Notes: generated by a model from the sequence alone, not told the origin. A stretch of DNA of 61,471 bases from Actinomyces israelii DSM 43320 (GCF_000711965.1 NZ_JONS01000024.1:1-61471), one strand, 5' to 3'. Shown: positions 17,815 through 26,960, counted from the first letter of the stretch. A program made the numbers and translations.

Positions 17815-18863
17815 GTGGCGTGGCCGGCGACGACAGGACCACCGCGGGCGGCGGACGGGCCGGGGACAGCCCGCCCGCGGGGAGCGGGCACTGGAGGCCC
17901 CTGCGCGTGACGGCCGGCGACTCCGCGGGGGCTTCCCCCGCGGGCGCGCCGGCTTCCGCGGGTGCACTCGCCGACGGCGACCGGGCGGCCCCGCCGCCCG
18001 CGGTCCCGGGCGCCGATGGCGGCGGCAGCGGCGGCATCGCCAGCAGCGGCGGGCGGCAGCGCGACCGCCCGCGTCGCCGTCGGGGCGGGGCGGTCGTCGT
18101 CGTCCTGCTCGTGCTCGTCCTGGCGGTCGGGGGGGCGTGCGCGGGCGCGGAGCTCTACGTCCGCTTCCGGGTCGCCTCCACCGTCCGCTCGGCGATGCCC
18201 GGGCTGTCCTCGGACGCCCGGGTCGCCACTGAGGGTCTTGTTCTGCCTCAGGTCCTGAGGGGCGAGCTGGACTCCCTGTCCGTGACCGCCGGCGAGCTGG
18301 AGCTGGCCTCCAAGGGCGGCGCGGACGGGCAGGACGCGGACGCCGGCCCCGATGGCTCCGCCCGGGGCGGTCTCAGGCTGCTCGACGCCGATGCCTCGCT
18401 GACGTCCGTCGGCCTGTCGGACCCCTTCCCGGCCGGCCGCGTCGACGCCACGGCGTCGGTGGGCTGGGACCAGGTCGCGACCATGGTGGCGGCCGCGGCC
18501 CCCAACATGTCGGCCGTCACCGTGCAGGCCGGCTCCGCCGGCTCCGACGACGCCCCGGGGACCGTCTCCGCCTCCGCCGGCGTGCTGGGGCTCGCCGCTT
18601 CCCTGACGATCGTGCCGTCGGTCACCGACGACGGCGGGCTGCTCCTGGACGTCACGTCGGTCACGGTCCGCGGCGTCGAGCTCGGCACCGACGCCACGGT
18701 CTTCGGCCGTCCCGTCCTGTCCTATGTGGGGCTCGACACCCATGAGATCAGGATCGGCGCCGACTCGCTGCCGCAGGGGCTGAACCTGACCCGCGTCTCG
18801 GTGACCGACAAAGGGCTGAGGCTGACCTTGTCGGGATCCGACGTCGAGCTCGCCGATCTGTGA
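17811..18863 (+). CDS. DUF2993 (LmeA-like) membrane-anchored protein
   Basis: ATG at 17811 overlaps the previous stop. A low-complexity cytoplasmic part (1-90) ends in RRRRGG, followed by one membrane helix (about 92-115). The exported region (about 115-350) fits DUF2993/LmeA: a helix FRVASTVRSAMPGLSSDARV, then alternating strands to the end, including LLDVTSVTVRGVELG. LmeA-type proteins bind phospholipid or act in mannan elongation in mycobacteria. An Asp/Gly/Ala insert (about 170-190) is unusual. It is translationally coupled to the FHA/winged-helix gene. Confidence 0.75.
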   Translation: MSGVAGDDRTTAGGGRAGDSPPAGSGHWRPLRVTAGDSAGASPAGAPASAGALADGDRAAPPPAVPGADGGGSGGIASSGGRQRDRPRRRRGGAVVVVLLVLVLAVGGACAGAELYVRFRVASTVRSAMPGLSSDARVATEGLVLPQVLRGELDSLSVTAGELELASKGGADGQDADAGPDGSARGGLRLLDADASLTSVGLSDPFPAGRVDATASVGWDQVATMVAAAAPNMSAVTVQAGSAGSDDAPGTVSASAGVLGLAASLTIVPSVTDDGGLLLDVTSVTVRGVELGTDATVFGRPVLSYVGLDTHEIRIGADSLPQGLNLTRVSVTDKGLRLTLSGSDVELADL

Positions 18864-18966
18864 GCCGGGGCGTCGGGCTCCCCATCGATCGGCCTGGGCT
18901 CAGCCCGGCGTCTCGTATAGCCTTCCGATGGTGCTGCCGTCACCTCTCCGGCGCATGAGGAGTTTC

Positions 18967-20241
18967 ATGAGCAACCAGCCAGTTCAGTCCTACGGCGTCA
19001 CGGCCGACCCCGGCCGGCAGGCCGTCATGCCGCCAACCGTGTCTCCCGGGGCGACACCCGCGCCGTCGGCGCCGGCGGTGCCCGCGGTGCCGCAGGCGCC
19101 GTCCCACTCCGCTCCCGGGCGGCGGGAGAGGACCTCCCAGCCCTCGGCCCCGCGCGGCCTGTCCCCCAACCCGGCCGGCCCCTCCTATCCCGCTCCCACC
19201 GCCACCCTGCCCAGCAACAGGGCGCTGGCGCGCAAGGCGGAGCGCGCCTCCCGCTCCAACGCCTCGCCCGAGGCGGACGTCGAGCGCGCCTCCGAGCTCC
19301 TCCACCGCGTGGCCGACACCTTCACCCAGCGGGTGGTCGGCCAGAAGCGCCTGCGCCTGGCGCTGACGTCCACGCTCATCGCGGGCGGGCACATCCTGCT
19401 GGAGTCGGTCCCCGGCCTGGCCAAGACGACGGCGGCCCAGACGCTGGCCGCCGCGGTCTCCGGCTCCTTCCACCGCATCCAGTGCACCCCCGACCTCATG
19501 CCCAACGACATCGTGGGCACCCAGATCCTCAACTACGCCACCGGCGAGATGACCACCCAGCTCGGGCCGGTCCACGCCAACATCGTCCTGCTCGACGAGA
19601 TCAACCGCTCCAGCGCCAAGACCCAGTCGGCCATGCTCGAGGCCATGCAGGAGCGGCAGACCTCCATCGGCGGCGTCGTCTACCCCCTGCCCCACCCCTT
19701 CATGGTGCTGGCCACCCAGAACCCCATCGAGGAGGAGGGCACCTACGTCCTGCCCGAGGCGCAGATGGACCGGTTCCTCATGAAGGAGGTGCTGACCTAC
19801 CCCAAGCCGGCCGAGGAGGCCGACGTCCTGGACCGCATCTCGTCGGGGGCCTTCGAGGAGGCCATCACGACCCTGCCCATCTCCACCGACGACGTCGAGT
19901 GGCTCCAGGGCGCCGTCGAGCGCGTCTACGTGGACCCGGTCATCAAGCAGTACATCGTCGCCCTGGTCAACACCTCCCGCGGCGGCGGCCCGCGGCCCGT
20001 GCCCGGCCTGGACAAGCACGTGCGCGTGGGCGCCTCCCCGCGCGGCGGCATCGCCCTGATGAAGATCGCCCAGGCCGTCGCCCTGCAGGCGGACCGCACC
20101 TACGTCACCCCCGACGACGTCGGCCTCCTGCGCCACGCCGTGCTGCGCCACCGCCTGGTGCTGACCTACGACGCCCTGGCCGACGACATCGCCCCCGAGG
20201 CGATCATCGACGCCATCTTCGCCGCGGTGCCGACGCCCTGA
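18967..20241 (+). CDS. MoxR-family AAA+ ATPase
   Basis: ATG at 18967 is chosen because GAGGAG precedes it by six bases; in-frame ATGs at 18928 and 18955 lack such a site. A Pro-rich tail of ~100 residues precedes the AAA+ core: Walker A in SVPGLAKTT (about 148), Walker B LLDEINRS (about 208), sensor 1 ATQNP and the MoxR-typical EEEGTYVLPEAQMDRF. MoxR ATPases act as chaperones that mature the VWA-domain proteins encoded next to them. The gene heads the classic MoxR-DUF58-VWA-VWA-TPR order seen here. Confidence 0.92.
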   Translation: MSNQPVQSYGVTADPGRQAVMPPTVSPGATPAPSAPAVPAVPQAPSHSAPGRRERTSQPSAPRGLSPNPAGPSYPAPTATLPSNRALARKAERASRSNASPEADVERASELLHRVADTFTQRVVGQKRLRLALTSTLIAGGHILLESVPGLAKTTAAQTLAAAVSGSFHRIQCTPDLMPNDIVGTQILNYATGEMTTQLGPVHANIVLLDEINRSSAKTQSAMLEAMQERQTSIGGVVYPLPHPFMVLATQNPIEEEGTYVLPEAQMDRFLMKEVLTYPKPAEEADVLDRISSGAFEEAITTLPISTDDVEWLQGAVERVYVDPVIKQYIVALVNTSRGGGPRPVPGLDKHVRVGASPRGGIALMKIAQAVALQADRTYVTPDDVGLLRHAVLRHRLVLTYDALADDIAPEAIIDAIFAAVPTP

Positions 20242-20276
20242 CCGGGCGCAGGACTCACGTTGTCGGTGATCAAGCG

Positions 20277-21293
20277 ATGAAGACGTCTTCCCAGGCCTCC
20301 CCGGACGCGCCCGAGGCCCCGCCCCGGCCCTCCATGGGGCGCGGCTCCCGGGTGGCGCGCGTGCGCGGCCGGCTGGCGCTGCCCACGCTGCGGCGCGCCA
20401 CCGGCCTGCTCGACGGGCGCCACAAGTCGGTGCTCCTGGGCCACGGCCAGGACTTCGACGACCTGTCGCTCTACCGGCCGGGCGACGACGTGACCGACAT
20501 CGACTGGAAGGCCTCGGCGCGCATCGGCCAGCCCGTCATCAAGCGCTACCAGCGGGAGGCCAACCTGCCCCTGGTCCTGGCGGTGGACACCGGGCGCACC
20601 ATGGCGGCGCAGACGCCGGCCGGCGAGGACAAGCGCGAGCTCGCCCTGGCCGTCGCCGAGATCTTCGCCTACCTGGCGCGCATGCGTGGGGACCCGGTCG
20701 CGCTCGTGGCCGCCGACGCCGACCGCCAGGTCTCACGGCCCCCGCGCTCCGGCTCCGAGCACGCCGAGACGCTGCTGACCCAGCTGGCCCACCTCTTCAA
20801 CGACCTGACCGACTCCGACGGCGCGGCGCCGGGCGCCGGCCTTCTCGCCGCGGGGGCTCCCGCCTCCGACCTGGTCACTCTTCTCGACCGGGTCTCCATC
20901 TGGCACCGCAGACGCAGCCTGGTGGTGCTCATCACCGACACCGCCCACCCGGACCCGGTCCTCGCCCCCCGCGTCGTCGACCTGCTGCGGCGCCTGTCGG
21001 CCCAGCACGAGCTCATCGTCATCCAGATCGAGGACGACGACCCGCTGACCCCCGGGCGCGGGCGCGCCCACGACGTCGAGCTCTCCGGGGAGGTCCCCGC
21101 CTTCCTGCGCGAGGACAAGCTGCTGGTCGTCCGTCTGGCCCGGCAGGTCCAGGCCAGGCGCATCGCCGTGACCGCCGCGCTGGACGCCCGCCGCATCGAG
21201 TACGTCACCGTTGCCGACGACGCCTCCATGGTCGACCGGATCGCCGACCTGCTGGCCCGCCAGCGCCTGGCCTCCTCCAGAGGGAGGCGCTGA
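20277..21293 (+). CDS. DUF58-domain protein
   Basis: This is a 338-residue protein with the DUF58 signature YRPGDDVTDIDWKASAR followed by LPLVLAVDTGRTM, a VWA-like strand with a partial MIDAS. DUF58 proteins are constant partners of MoxR in membrane stress or metallo-enzyme maturation systems; the biochemical role is unproven. It starts at ATG 20277, 35 bp behind moxR, and is followed after 3 bp by a small membrane protein gene. Confidence 0.88.
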   Translation: MKTSSQASPDAPEAPPRPSMGRGSRVARVRGRLALPTLRRATGLLDGRHKSVLLGHGQDFDDLSLYRPGDDVTDIDWKASARIGQPVIKRYQREANLPLVLAVDTGRTMAAQTPAGEDKRELALAVAEIFAYLARMRGDPVALVAADADRQVSRPPRSGSEHAETLLTQLAHLFNDLTDSDGAAPGAGLLAAGAPASDLVTLLDRVSIWHRRRSLVVLITDTAHPDPVLAPRVVDLLRRLSAQHELIVIQIEDDDPLTPGRGRAHDVELSGEVPAFLREDKLLVVRLARQVQARRIAVTAALDARRIEYVTVADDASMVDRIADLLARQRLASSRGRR

Positions 21294-21296
21294 GCC

Positions 21297-21818
21297 GTGC
21301 AGATCAACAGCCCGGTGCTCATGCCGGTGTGGATGATCATCGTCGCCGTCGTCGGCCTGGTCCTGGTCGCGGCCTGGCTGCTGCGGTCCCTGCTCGTCAC
21401 CCGCCGCGACCTCAGCCGGGAGGTGGGCGACATCCCCATGGCGCCTGCCGAGCGCGGCCGGTGGGGCGACCGCGTCGAGTCCGCCAAGGCGCGCTTCGCC
21501 TCCGGCGAGATCGACCTGCGCGGCCTGCACCTCGAGCTCGCGTCGATCCTGCGCGGCTTCGCGGCCGCCCGCAGCGGCGAGGACATCACGACCGCGACGG
21601 TGCGCGAGATCCTGGACATGTCCGACACGGCCGGCCCGCGCGACATCGAGGACCGGCTCAGGCTCGTGCGCCGTCACCGGCGCCCGCTCGACACCAACCC
21701 GCTGGGGCACGTCGGCGAGCTGCTGGCGGTGTGGGAGCAGCCCTCCTTCGGCCGCGACCCCGAGGCCGCGGCCGAGGAGGCCGTAAGCGAGGCGAGGGAG
21801 GTAGTGACCCGATGGTGA
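21297..21818 (+). CDS. Bat-operon small membrane protein
   Basis: The 173-residue protein has one N-terminal membrane helix (about 10-31) and a cytoplasmic helical domain (LRGLHLELASILRGFAAARSG and TVREILDMSDTAG). It lies where many MoxR operons encode a DUF4129- or DUF4381-like subunit; I cannot assign the exact family. GTG at 21297 follows GGGAGG. It overlaps the start of the VWA gene by seven bases. Confidence 0.7.
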   Translation: MQINSPVLMPVWMIIVAVVGLVLVAAWLLRSLLVTRRDLSREVGDIPMAPAERGRWGDRVESAKARFASGEIDLRGLHLELASILRGFAAARSGEDITTATVREILDMSDTAGPRDIEDRLRLVRRHRRPLDTNPLGHVGELLAVWEQPSFGRDPEAAAEEAVSEAREVVTRW

Positions 21819-22867
21819 TGACCTGGCTGGCGTGGGCCCTGATCGGTCTCGGCCTGCTGGTCGGCGTGCTCGCCGCCACGGGCAGGATATCGTGGCCGCC
21901 GGACGGCCGGGGCAAGGACGGGCCCAGGCGCGTGGCCAACTCCGCGGTGCTCCTGGCCAGCCCGCTCGTGCGGGCCCGGGTGCGCCGACGCCGGTTCCTG
22001 CACGCCCTCCTGGCCGTCCTGGCGGTTGTCGGGCTGGTCGCCGCCTCGCTGGTGGCGGGGCGGCCGGTGGACCGCGCCGTGCGCAGCAAGGCCCTGGCCA
22101 GCCGCGACATCGTGCTGTGCCTGGACGTGTCCACCTCGATGCTCTCGGCCGACGTCGAGATCCTCGACACCTTCGGCAAGCTGCTGGACACCTTCGAGGG
22201 CGAGCGCGTGGCGCTGGTCGCCTGGAACACGACCGCTCAGACGATGGTGCCGCTCACCGACGACTACGACCTGCTGCGCTCACAGTTCGAGGAGGCGGCT
22301 GACGCCCTCGACTTCCGGCCCAGCCATCTCAACCCGATGTCGGACAAGTACATCACGACCTTCAGCGGCACGATGCCGCAGGGCGTCCGGGCCTCCTCCC
22401 TCATCGGCGACGGGCTCGCCTCGTGCAGCCTCGCCTTCGACAACAACAAGGTGGAGGACCGCTCGCGCTCGATCGTGCTGGCCAGCGACAACCAGGTCGT
22501 CGACCCGCTGAACCAGCAGATCTACTCCCTGAACGAGGCCGCCGACCTGGCCTCCCAGGAGGACATCCGCCTGTTCTCCCTGTTCGGCTCCGATCCCAGC
22601 ACCGTGGACCCGTCCCTGACCGGGATGACCTTGCAGCAGGCGCGCGACAACCTGAGATCCGTGACCGAGAACCACAGCGGCTTCTTCTACGAGGTCGATG
22701 ACCCCGATGCCGTCGAGGGGATCGTCAAGGAGCTGGAGTCCGACCAGGCCACCGTGCTCGAAGGCGACACCGAGGTGCGGGTCACCGACGTGCCCCAGAC
22801 CCCGGCGGCGTATCTCGTCGTGGCCGTCGCCGTGCTGCTGGTCCTGACCGCCTGGAGGCGCGCATGA
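21812..22867 (+). CDS. VWA-domain membrane protein (BatA/BatB-like), first copy
   Basis: This 351-residue protein has membrane helices near residues 5-22 and 70-90 and a terminal helix (about 328-346) that bracket an exported or periplasm-facing VWA domain. The MIDAS motif DVSTSM is at ~105, with SLIGDGLASC supplying the Thr-like and Asp positions less canonically. VWA proteins bind metal-bridged partners. In Bat operons they form a complex activated by MoxR. The C-terminal Arg-Arg-Ala stop overlaps the next VWA gene by four bases. Confidence 0.85.
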   Translation: MVMTWLAWALIGLGLLVGVLAATGRISWPPDGRGKDGPRRVANSAVLLASPLVRARVRRRRFLHALLAVLAVVGLVAASLVAGRPVDRAVRSKALASRDIVLCLDVSTSMLSADVEILDTFGKLLDTFEGERVALVAWNTTAQTMVPLTDDYDLLRSQFEEAADALDFRPSHLNPMSDKYITTFSGTMPQGVRASSLIGDGLASCSLAFDNNKVEDRSRSIVLASDNQVVDPLNQQIYSLNEAADLASQEDIRLFSLFGSDPSTVDPSLTGMTLQQARDNLRSVTENHSGFFYEVDDPDAVEGIVKELESDQATVLEGDTEVRVTDVPQTPAAYLVVAVAVLLVLTAWRRA

Positions 22868-24201
22868 GCTTCGAGCCGATGTTCAACAGCGGGGGGTGGC
22901 TCCTGGTCGCCGTCGTGGCCGTGCTCCTGGCGGCGGCGCTGGCGTGGTCGGCGCGCTGGCTCCTGCGCCCCGACGCCGATCCCGGTTCGAAGTGGACCTG
23001 GGGCAGGCGCGTGGCGCTGGCGGTCGTGACGGTCCTGATCATGGCCGGACCCAGCGTGCCCGTCACCCAGACGCGCTCGACGTCGAATATCGAGGTCTAC
23101 CTCGTCGTGGACCGCACCGGCTCGATGGCGGCCGAGGACTGGGCCGGCGGCCCCGACAACGGCGGGGGCACGAGGCTCGACGGCGTGCGGCAGGACCTGA
23201 TGGCCATCCGGGACGCCTTCGCGTCCGCCCGCTTCTCCATTATCGCCCTGGACACGGCCGCCGCGCGCGAGCTCCCGCTGACCTCCGACATTGACGCCGT
23301 GACCTCGTGGATCAACTCCCTGCAGCAGGAGCAGACGGCACGGTCCAGCGGGTCCTCCCTGGAGCGGGCTCTGCCGCAGCTCTCCCAGGACCTGCGCGCC
23401 AGCTCCGAGAACTCCCCCGAGGCGGCCAGGCTCGTCTACGTCCTGTCCGACGGGGAGCCCACCGACGACGGCGCCGCCGCCTCGGATGCCGGCGCTGCCG
23501 GGCTGTCGTGGAGCCAGGTGGGCTCAATGGTCGACGGCGGCGCCGTTCTCGGATACGGGACGCCCGACGGCGGCCAGATGCGCGAGTTCGAGGTCGGGCA
23601 GACCCCCGATCCCAGTGCGGAGCCGACGTACATCACGGATCCGGATACCGGTCAGCCCGCCGTCTCCAAGCCCGACACCTCCGAGCTCCAGAACGTGGCC
23701 TCCGGCCTGGGCGTGCCCTACTTCCAGCGCACGGGCGGCAGCGACGACGTGCCGACGCGGGACTTCACCAGCGTCAATGTGACCGAGGTGTTCTCAGACG
23801 GCCGGGAGCGCTCGCACAGGCACACCTACTTCATCTGGCCCCTCGGGATCGTCGCCGCCATGCTGCTGATCCTGGAGATGGTGGAGCTGGGGCGCGCCGA
23901 CCGGGCCGCTGCGCACCTGACCCGCTCCGTGGAGGGCGACGACGCTGCGCCGGGAGACGCGGGTCCGGGCGGTCCTGCGCCGGGAGGCCCGCCGGCCGGG
24001 CGCGCCGGCGGCCGGGCCGTCGCCGTACCGGCCGGTCCAGGCGCCATGGTGCGGGCCGTCCCGGTGACAGGCGTCGTGCCCGTGGCGGCCGCGCCGGGCG
24101 GCCCCGTGCCCGGCGCTCCTGTGCCGGGCGCCGTCGCGCCGCCCGGCTACCCGGGCGGCCGGGCCGCCGGACCGGGCGCACCGATGGGAGGACCGCGATG
24201 A
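22864..24201 (+). CDS. VWA-domain membrane protein (BatA/BatB-like), second copy
   Basis: The 445-residue protein has two N-terminal membrane helices. A VWA domain with the complete MIDAS DRTGSMAAEDW (about 83) follows, then VLSDGEPTDDG, one more helix (about 323-340) and a Gly/Pro/Ala-rich cytoplasmic tail of ~95 residues. It is the better-preserved of the two VWA proteins. Overlaps on both sides (4 bp each) show a single translational unit with its neighbours. Confidence 0.88.
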   Translation: MSFEPMFNSGGWLLVAVVAVLLAAALAWSARWLLRPDADPGSKWTWGRRVALAVVTVLIMAGPSVPVTQTRSTSNIEVYLVVDRTGSMAAEDWAGGPDNGGGTRLDGVRQDLMAIRDAFASARFSIIALDTAAARELPLTSDIDAVTSWINSLQQEQTARSSGSSLERALPQLSQDLRASSENSPEAARLVYVLSDGEPTDDGAAASDAGAAGLSWSQVGSMVDGGAVLGYGTPDGGQMREFEVGQTPDPSAEPTYITDPDTGQPAVSKPDTSELQNVASGLGVPYFQRTGGSDDVPTRDFTSVNVTEVFSDGRERSHRHTYFIWPLGIVAAMLLILEMVELGRADRAAAHLTRSVEGDDAAPGDAGPGGPAPGGPPAGRAGGRAVAVPAGPGAMVRAVPVTGVVPVAAAPGGPVPGAPVPGAVAPPGYPGGRAAGPGAPMGGPR

Positions 24202-25103
24202 GCGCGCCGCAGGTCCCCTCTGCGCCCGAGGGCAGGGGCGGCGAGATCGGGACGGGCTCGCCCATCGTCTCCTCGGATCCCGACGGGGCCGAGGACCCGC
24301 GCCGCAGGGCGGCCCGGCTCCGCCGTCGTCGGCGCCTTCTGGCCTGGGGCGGCGCGCCGGCGGCGGTCGTGACGGTGGTGTCGGTCTGGATGGGCTTCGT
24401 CTTCCTCATGACGCTGGCGGCCAACCGGGCGGCGATCGCCGGGGACTACCCCACCGCGGTGAGCCGCTACGAGACGGTGGCGAGGGCCGATCCCTGGCTG
24501 GACAAGTGGCGGGTCCATTACAACCTGGGAACGGCCCGTCTGCTGAACAACGATGTCGACGGCTCCATCACCGAGCTGGAGGAGGCGCTCACGACCGCGC
24601 CCGCGGCGGGCATGGTCGCCGTCCAGCTCCCGGACGGGACGGAGACGCAGGTCCGCGATCCCAGGGCGCCCGAGTGCCTTGTGCGCGTCAACCTGTACAT
24701 CGCCTACCTCTCACGTGCGAGCGGCGCCGCCGAGGCGGGTGACGAGGCCGGGGCGAAGGCCGCCCAGGATCAGGCGACAGCCGCCGCCGGGGAGTGCGAG
24801 GTCCCGCCGCCGCCGGACTCCTCGCCCACGCCGAGCCCGGACCCGACGAGCGACCCGTCGAGTGACCCGTCGGGCGAGCCTTCCAGCGGCCCGTCCGGCA
24901 AGCCCTCCGACGACCCGTCGAGCGGCCCCTCCAGCTCGGCCTCCGCGAGCCCGGGTGAGACGCCGACCCCCGTCAGCGAGACGACGTCGCCGGCAACGCC
25001 CAGCCCCTCGCCGGGCGATTCGCAGCGCGAGAAGCTCAAGGACCGCAATGGCCGGGCCAACGGCGACAGCACGGGGGGCCCCAAGGGCAACCGCCAGTGG
25101 TGA
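24198..25103 (+). CDS. TPR-type Bat-operon protein with low-complexity Ser/Pro/Asp tail
   Basis: ATG at 24198 overlaps the preceding stop. A basic N-terminus (RRRAARLRRRRR) precedes one membrane helix (about 53-75). A short TPR-like helical repeat follows (YPTAVSRYETVARADP, VHYNLGTARLLNNDVDGSITELEEAL) and then a ~90-residue Ser/Pro/Asp/Thr tail made of DPS-type repeats. It ends the Bat-like operon, in the position of BatC. The downstream intergenic region contains an inverted, decayed partial copy of the DNA encoding its N-terminus. Confidence 0.75.
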   Translation: MSAPQVPSAPEGRGGEIGTGSPIVSSDPDGAEDPRRRAARLRRRRRLLAWGGAPAAVVTVVSVWMGFVFLMTLAANRAAIAGDYPTAVSRYETVARADPWLDKWRVHYNLGTARLLNNDVDGSITELEEALTTAPAAGMVAVQLPDGTETQVRDPRAPECLVRVNLYIAYLSRASGAAEAGDEAGAKAAQDQATAAAGECEVPPPPDSSPTPSPDPTSDPSSDPSGEPSSGPSGKPSDDPSSGPSSSASASPGETPTPVSETTSPATPSPSPGDSQREKLKDRNGRANGDSTGGPKGNRQW

Positions 25104-25145
25104 CCGGCGGAGGCCGGCCTGGACGACCGGCGCCCGCCCCTTTAT

Positions 25146-25179
25146 CGAGATCGGTCGAGTTCCGCGTCGAGATCGGTTC
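25146..25179. repeat. Dispersed repeat copy 4 (CGAGATCGGT half-sites, 22-bp period)
   Basis: Half-sites start at 25146 and 25168, separated by the same kind of spacer (GAGTTCCGCGT) seen in reverse in copies 2 and 6. It lies 42 bp beyond the stop of the TPR gene. Confidence 0.7.
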
Positions 25180-25379
25180 GGGAGGCCCCGGCTCGCAATC
25201 GCCTCTCAGATGATGGCGGTGCTGGGGCGGCCGCTCGGTCGGCTGCGAGGTCCCGCAGGGTACGGAAGGCTGCAACCTTCGGCTCGTACCTTGGGGCTCG
25301 CGGTCGTCGGTCTGCTCCTCGACCGCGGTGCCCGGCAGCCCGACCCGCTGGCACCGCCCCGATGGGCACCGCCTCCCGC

Positions 25380-25480
25380 CGGTGCGCCCTCTCGGGCGTG
25401 CGGGCGTCGACGACGGCGCAGTCGGGCCGCCCTGCGGCGCGGGTTCCCGGCGTCGTTGGCCTCTGAGAAGGCGGCGGCGC
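25380..25480 (-). other. Gene remnant: inverted partial copy of the TPR gene 5' region
   Basis: Read on the minus strand, about 25409-25449 matches roughly 38 of 41 bases of the TPR gene around 24296-24336. The translated similarity (NPRRRAARLRRRRR against DPRRRAARLRRRRR) extends a little further. There are no start or stop constraints and the rest has decayed. It occupies the 476-bp gap 25104-25579, which otherwise holds only repeat copies 4 and 5. Confidence 0.55.
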
Positions 25481-25485
25481 CTCGG

Positions 25486-25540
25486 ACCGGCCCCGGCGCG
25501 GAAGTGAACCGGTCTCGGCCCGGAAGCGGGCCGAGACCGG
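25486..25540. terminator. Dispersed repeat copy 5 with a perfect 14-bp hairpin
   Basis: Half-site variants start at 25486 and 25508 (22 bp apart). The second forms a perfect 14-bp stem (25509-25522 with 25527-25540) around a GAAG loop. Forty bases past it is the stop of mscL on the minus strand, so it probably terminates that gene. Confidence 0.7.
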
Positions 25541-25579
25541 CGGATGAGAGCGAGTGCGCGAGCGAGCCGGTCGCTGCGA

Positions 25580-25972
25580 TCAGGCCTGAGGCTTGTTGGC
25601 GAGCAGGTCGCGGATCTCGGTGAGCAGCTCGACGTCGGTCGGCTCGGCGGGCTTGTCCTCCTCGGCCTTGGTCATGCGCTCCTTGAGCTTGTTCATCGGC
25701 AGGACGATGGCGAAGTAGACGGCGACGGCGACCAGGAGGAAGTTGACCACCTGAGTCAGGATCGTTCCCGGCTGGATGTAGCTGCCGTCCGCGAAGATCT
25801 TGAACTGGCCGATGGAGTCGAAGTTCGGCTTGCCGATGATCTGCCCCAGGATGTCCAGGATGACCTTGGTGATCGCGTCGACGATCGGCTTGAAGGCGTT
25901 GCCGATAATGACGGCGACGGCGAGCTCCAGGGCGTTGCCCTGCGAGATGAACTCCTTGAATCCCTTGAGCAT
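25580..25972 (-). CDS. mscL: Large-conductance mechanosensitive channel MscL
   Basis: The protein has 130 residues, normal for the family, and starts MLKGFKEFISQGNALELAVAV. TM1 has the gate-lining Val/Gly pattern and TM2 is VVNFLLVAVAVYFAIV. A charged cytoplasmic helix at the end is intact (ELLTEIRDLLANK). MscL opens under high membrane tension to release solutes. ATG at 25972 is preceded by AGGAAAGG. Its place beside a SAF-domain gene and the folate/Glp/SepX genes is a known actinobacterial gene order. Confidence 0.95.
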   Translation of the reverse strand: MLKGFKEFISQGNALELAVAVIIGNAFKPIVDAITKVILDILGQIIGKPNFDSIGQFKIFADGSYIQPGTILTQVVNFLLVAVAVYFAIVLPMNKLKERMTKAEEDKPAEPTDVELLTEIRDLLANKPQA

Positions 25973-26087
25973 GGGGGACCTTTCCTGGCTGGGCGAGGGC
26001 GCAGTGCGGCCGCTCGCGGAAGGATGGAAATAAGAATCCGGCAGCCCGGATGGGCTGCCGCCGCGGCACAGTGGCACCGAACAAGAG

Positions 26088-26801
26088 TCAGGGGCTCAGC
26101 ACGACACCAAGAGCGCCGTTCGTGGCCGCGCTAACAATAAGGCTAGCGTTTGCTGCGGGAACGGCAAGAGTTATAAGTGTGACCTTCCTCCCCGCCGCCC
26201 ATCTGCTGTCCTCGCCTTCGGTCGACGATAGGACCACGCGTGCATTACGGCATAAAACGTCCGTGCTCGGGCCCGCGTGGAACGTGCCCGTGCCAGCGGA
26301 GCCGTCCGTCCCCTGGACCGCGACCTCCCCGATGACGTCCACGTGCGCACCAGGTTCGGCCAGCTGCGCCCCGACCTCCACCGGGACCTGGACCAGCCGC
26401 TCGCCGTCCCCCAGGCCGACGGCGAGCGCCGCACTCGTCATCGAGACGGTCACTACCGTGCCCTTCTCCAGCCTGATCGCCGCCCGCGAGCCGATGACCT
26501 CGGGGCCCGCCAGGCCGTCGTCGGGAAGGGCATCCGGCGGCAGCGCGCGGGTGGCGAGGTCCTCGGCCGCGATGACCTCGCCCGCGCTGATGGGCCGCGC
26601 GGCGACGAGCACCTTCCGGCCGGGCTCCGGTCCGGGGCGAAGCACGTTGAGGGCCAGCACCGCGGCGGCGCCGAGGCACAGGGCGACCACGAGGTGGCGG
26701 TGGCGCCACAGGGCGAGCGATGGTCGGCGGATTCTCGGGCGGGAGGACGCGCGTGCGCTGCGGGAGGGGGCGTCGGGGGAGGAGCGGCTGCGTCGGAACA
26801 T
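26088..26801 (-). CDS. SAF-domain protein (CpaB/RcpC-like)
   Basis: ATG at 26801 gives 237 residues. A basic N-terminus is followed by one membrane helix (about 35-53, VVALCLGAAAVLAL), then the SAF domain (VLVAARPISAGEVIAAEDL, RLEKGTVVTVSM) and a second beta-rich domain (VQVPVEVGAQLAEPGAHVDVIG). CpaB/RcpC homologues assemble Flp/Tad pili, but no pilus genes are nearby. Many actinobacteria have this orphan copy next to mscL, function unknown. Two cysteines are not in family positions. Confidence 0.82.
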   Translation of the reverse strand: MFRRSRSSPDAPSRSARASSRPRIRRPSLALWRHRHLVVALCLGAAAVLALNVLRPGPEPGRKVLVAARPISAGEVIAAEDLATRALPPDALPDDGLAGPEVIGSRAAIRLEKGTVVTVSMTSAALAVGLGDGERLVQVPVEVGAQLAEPGAHVDVIGEVAVQGTDGSAGTGTFHAGPSTDVLCRNARVVLSSTEGEDSRWAAGRKVTLITLAVPAANASLIVSAATNGALGVVLSP

Positions 26802-26925
26802 GTCTTCAGGGTGAGGCCTCCGGGCCGGAAGCGCACCTGTGGTTCCGAAACCTGTGGACAGCGCCGCGATCCGAGGAGGCGGACCGGGCCTGTGGAGCCC
26901 TGCGAGTGGCCGCCCGACGCCCCGA

Positions 26926-26960
26926 ACCGATCTCGGCGCGGAAGTGAACCGATCTCGGCG
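26926..26960. repeat. Dispersed repeat copy 6 (identical to copy 2)
   Basis: ACCGATCTCGGCG at 26926-26938 and 26948-26960, with the same joining bases and the same G-rich run after it as at 4243-4277. It lies in the 203-bp gap between the cyclo-ligase stop and the SAF gene start. Confidence 0.75.
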
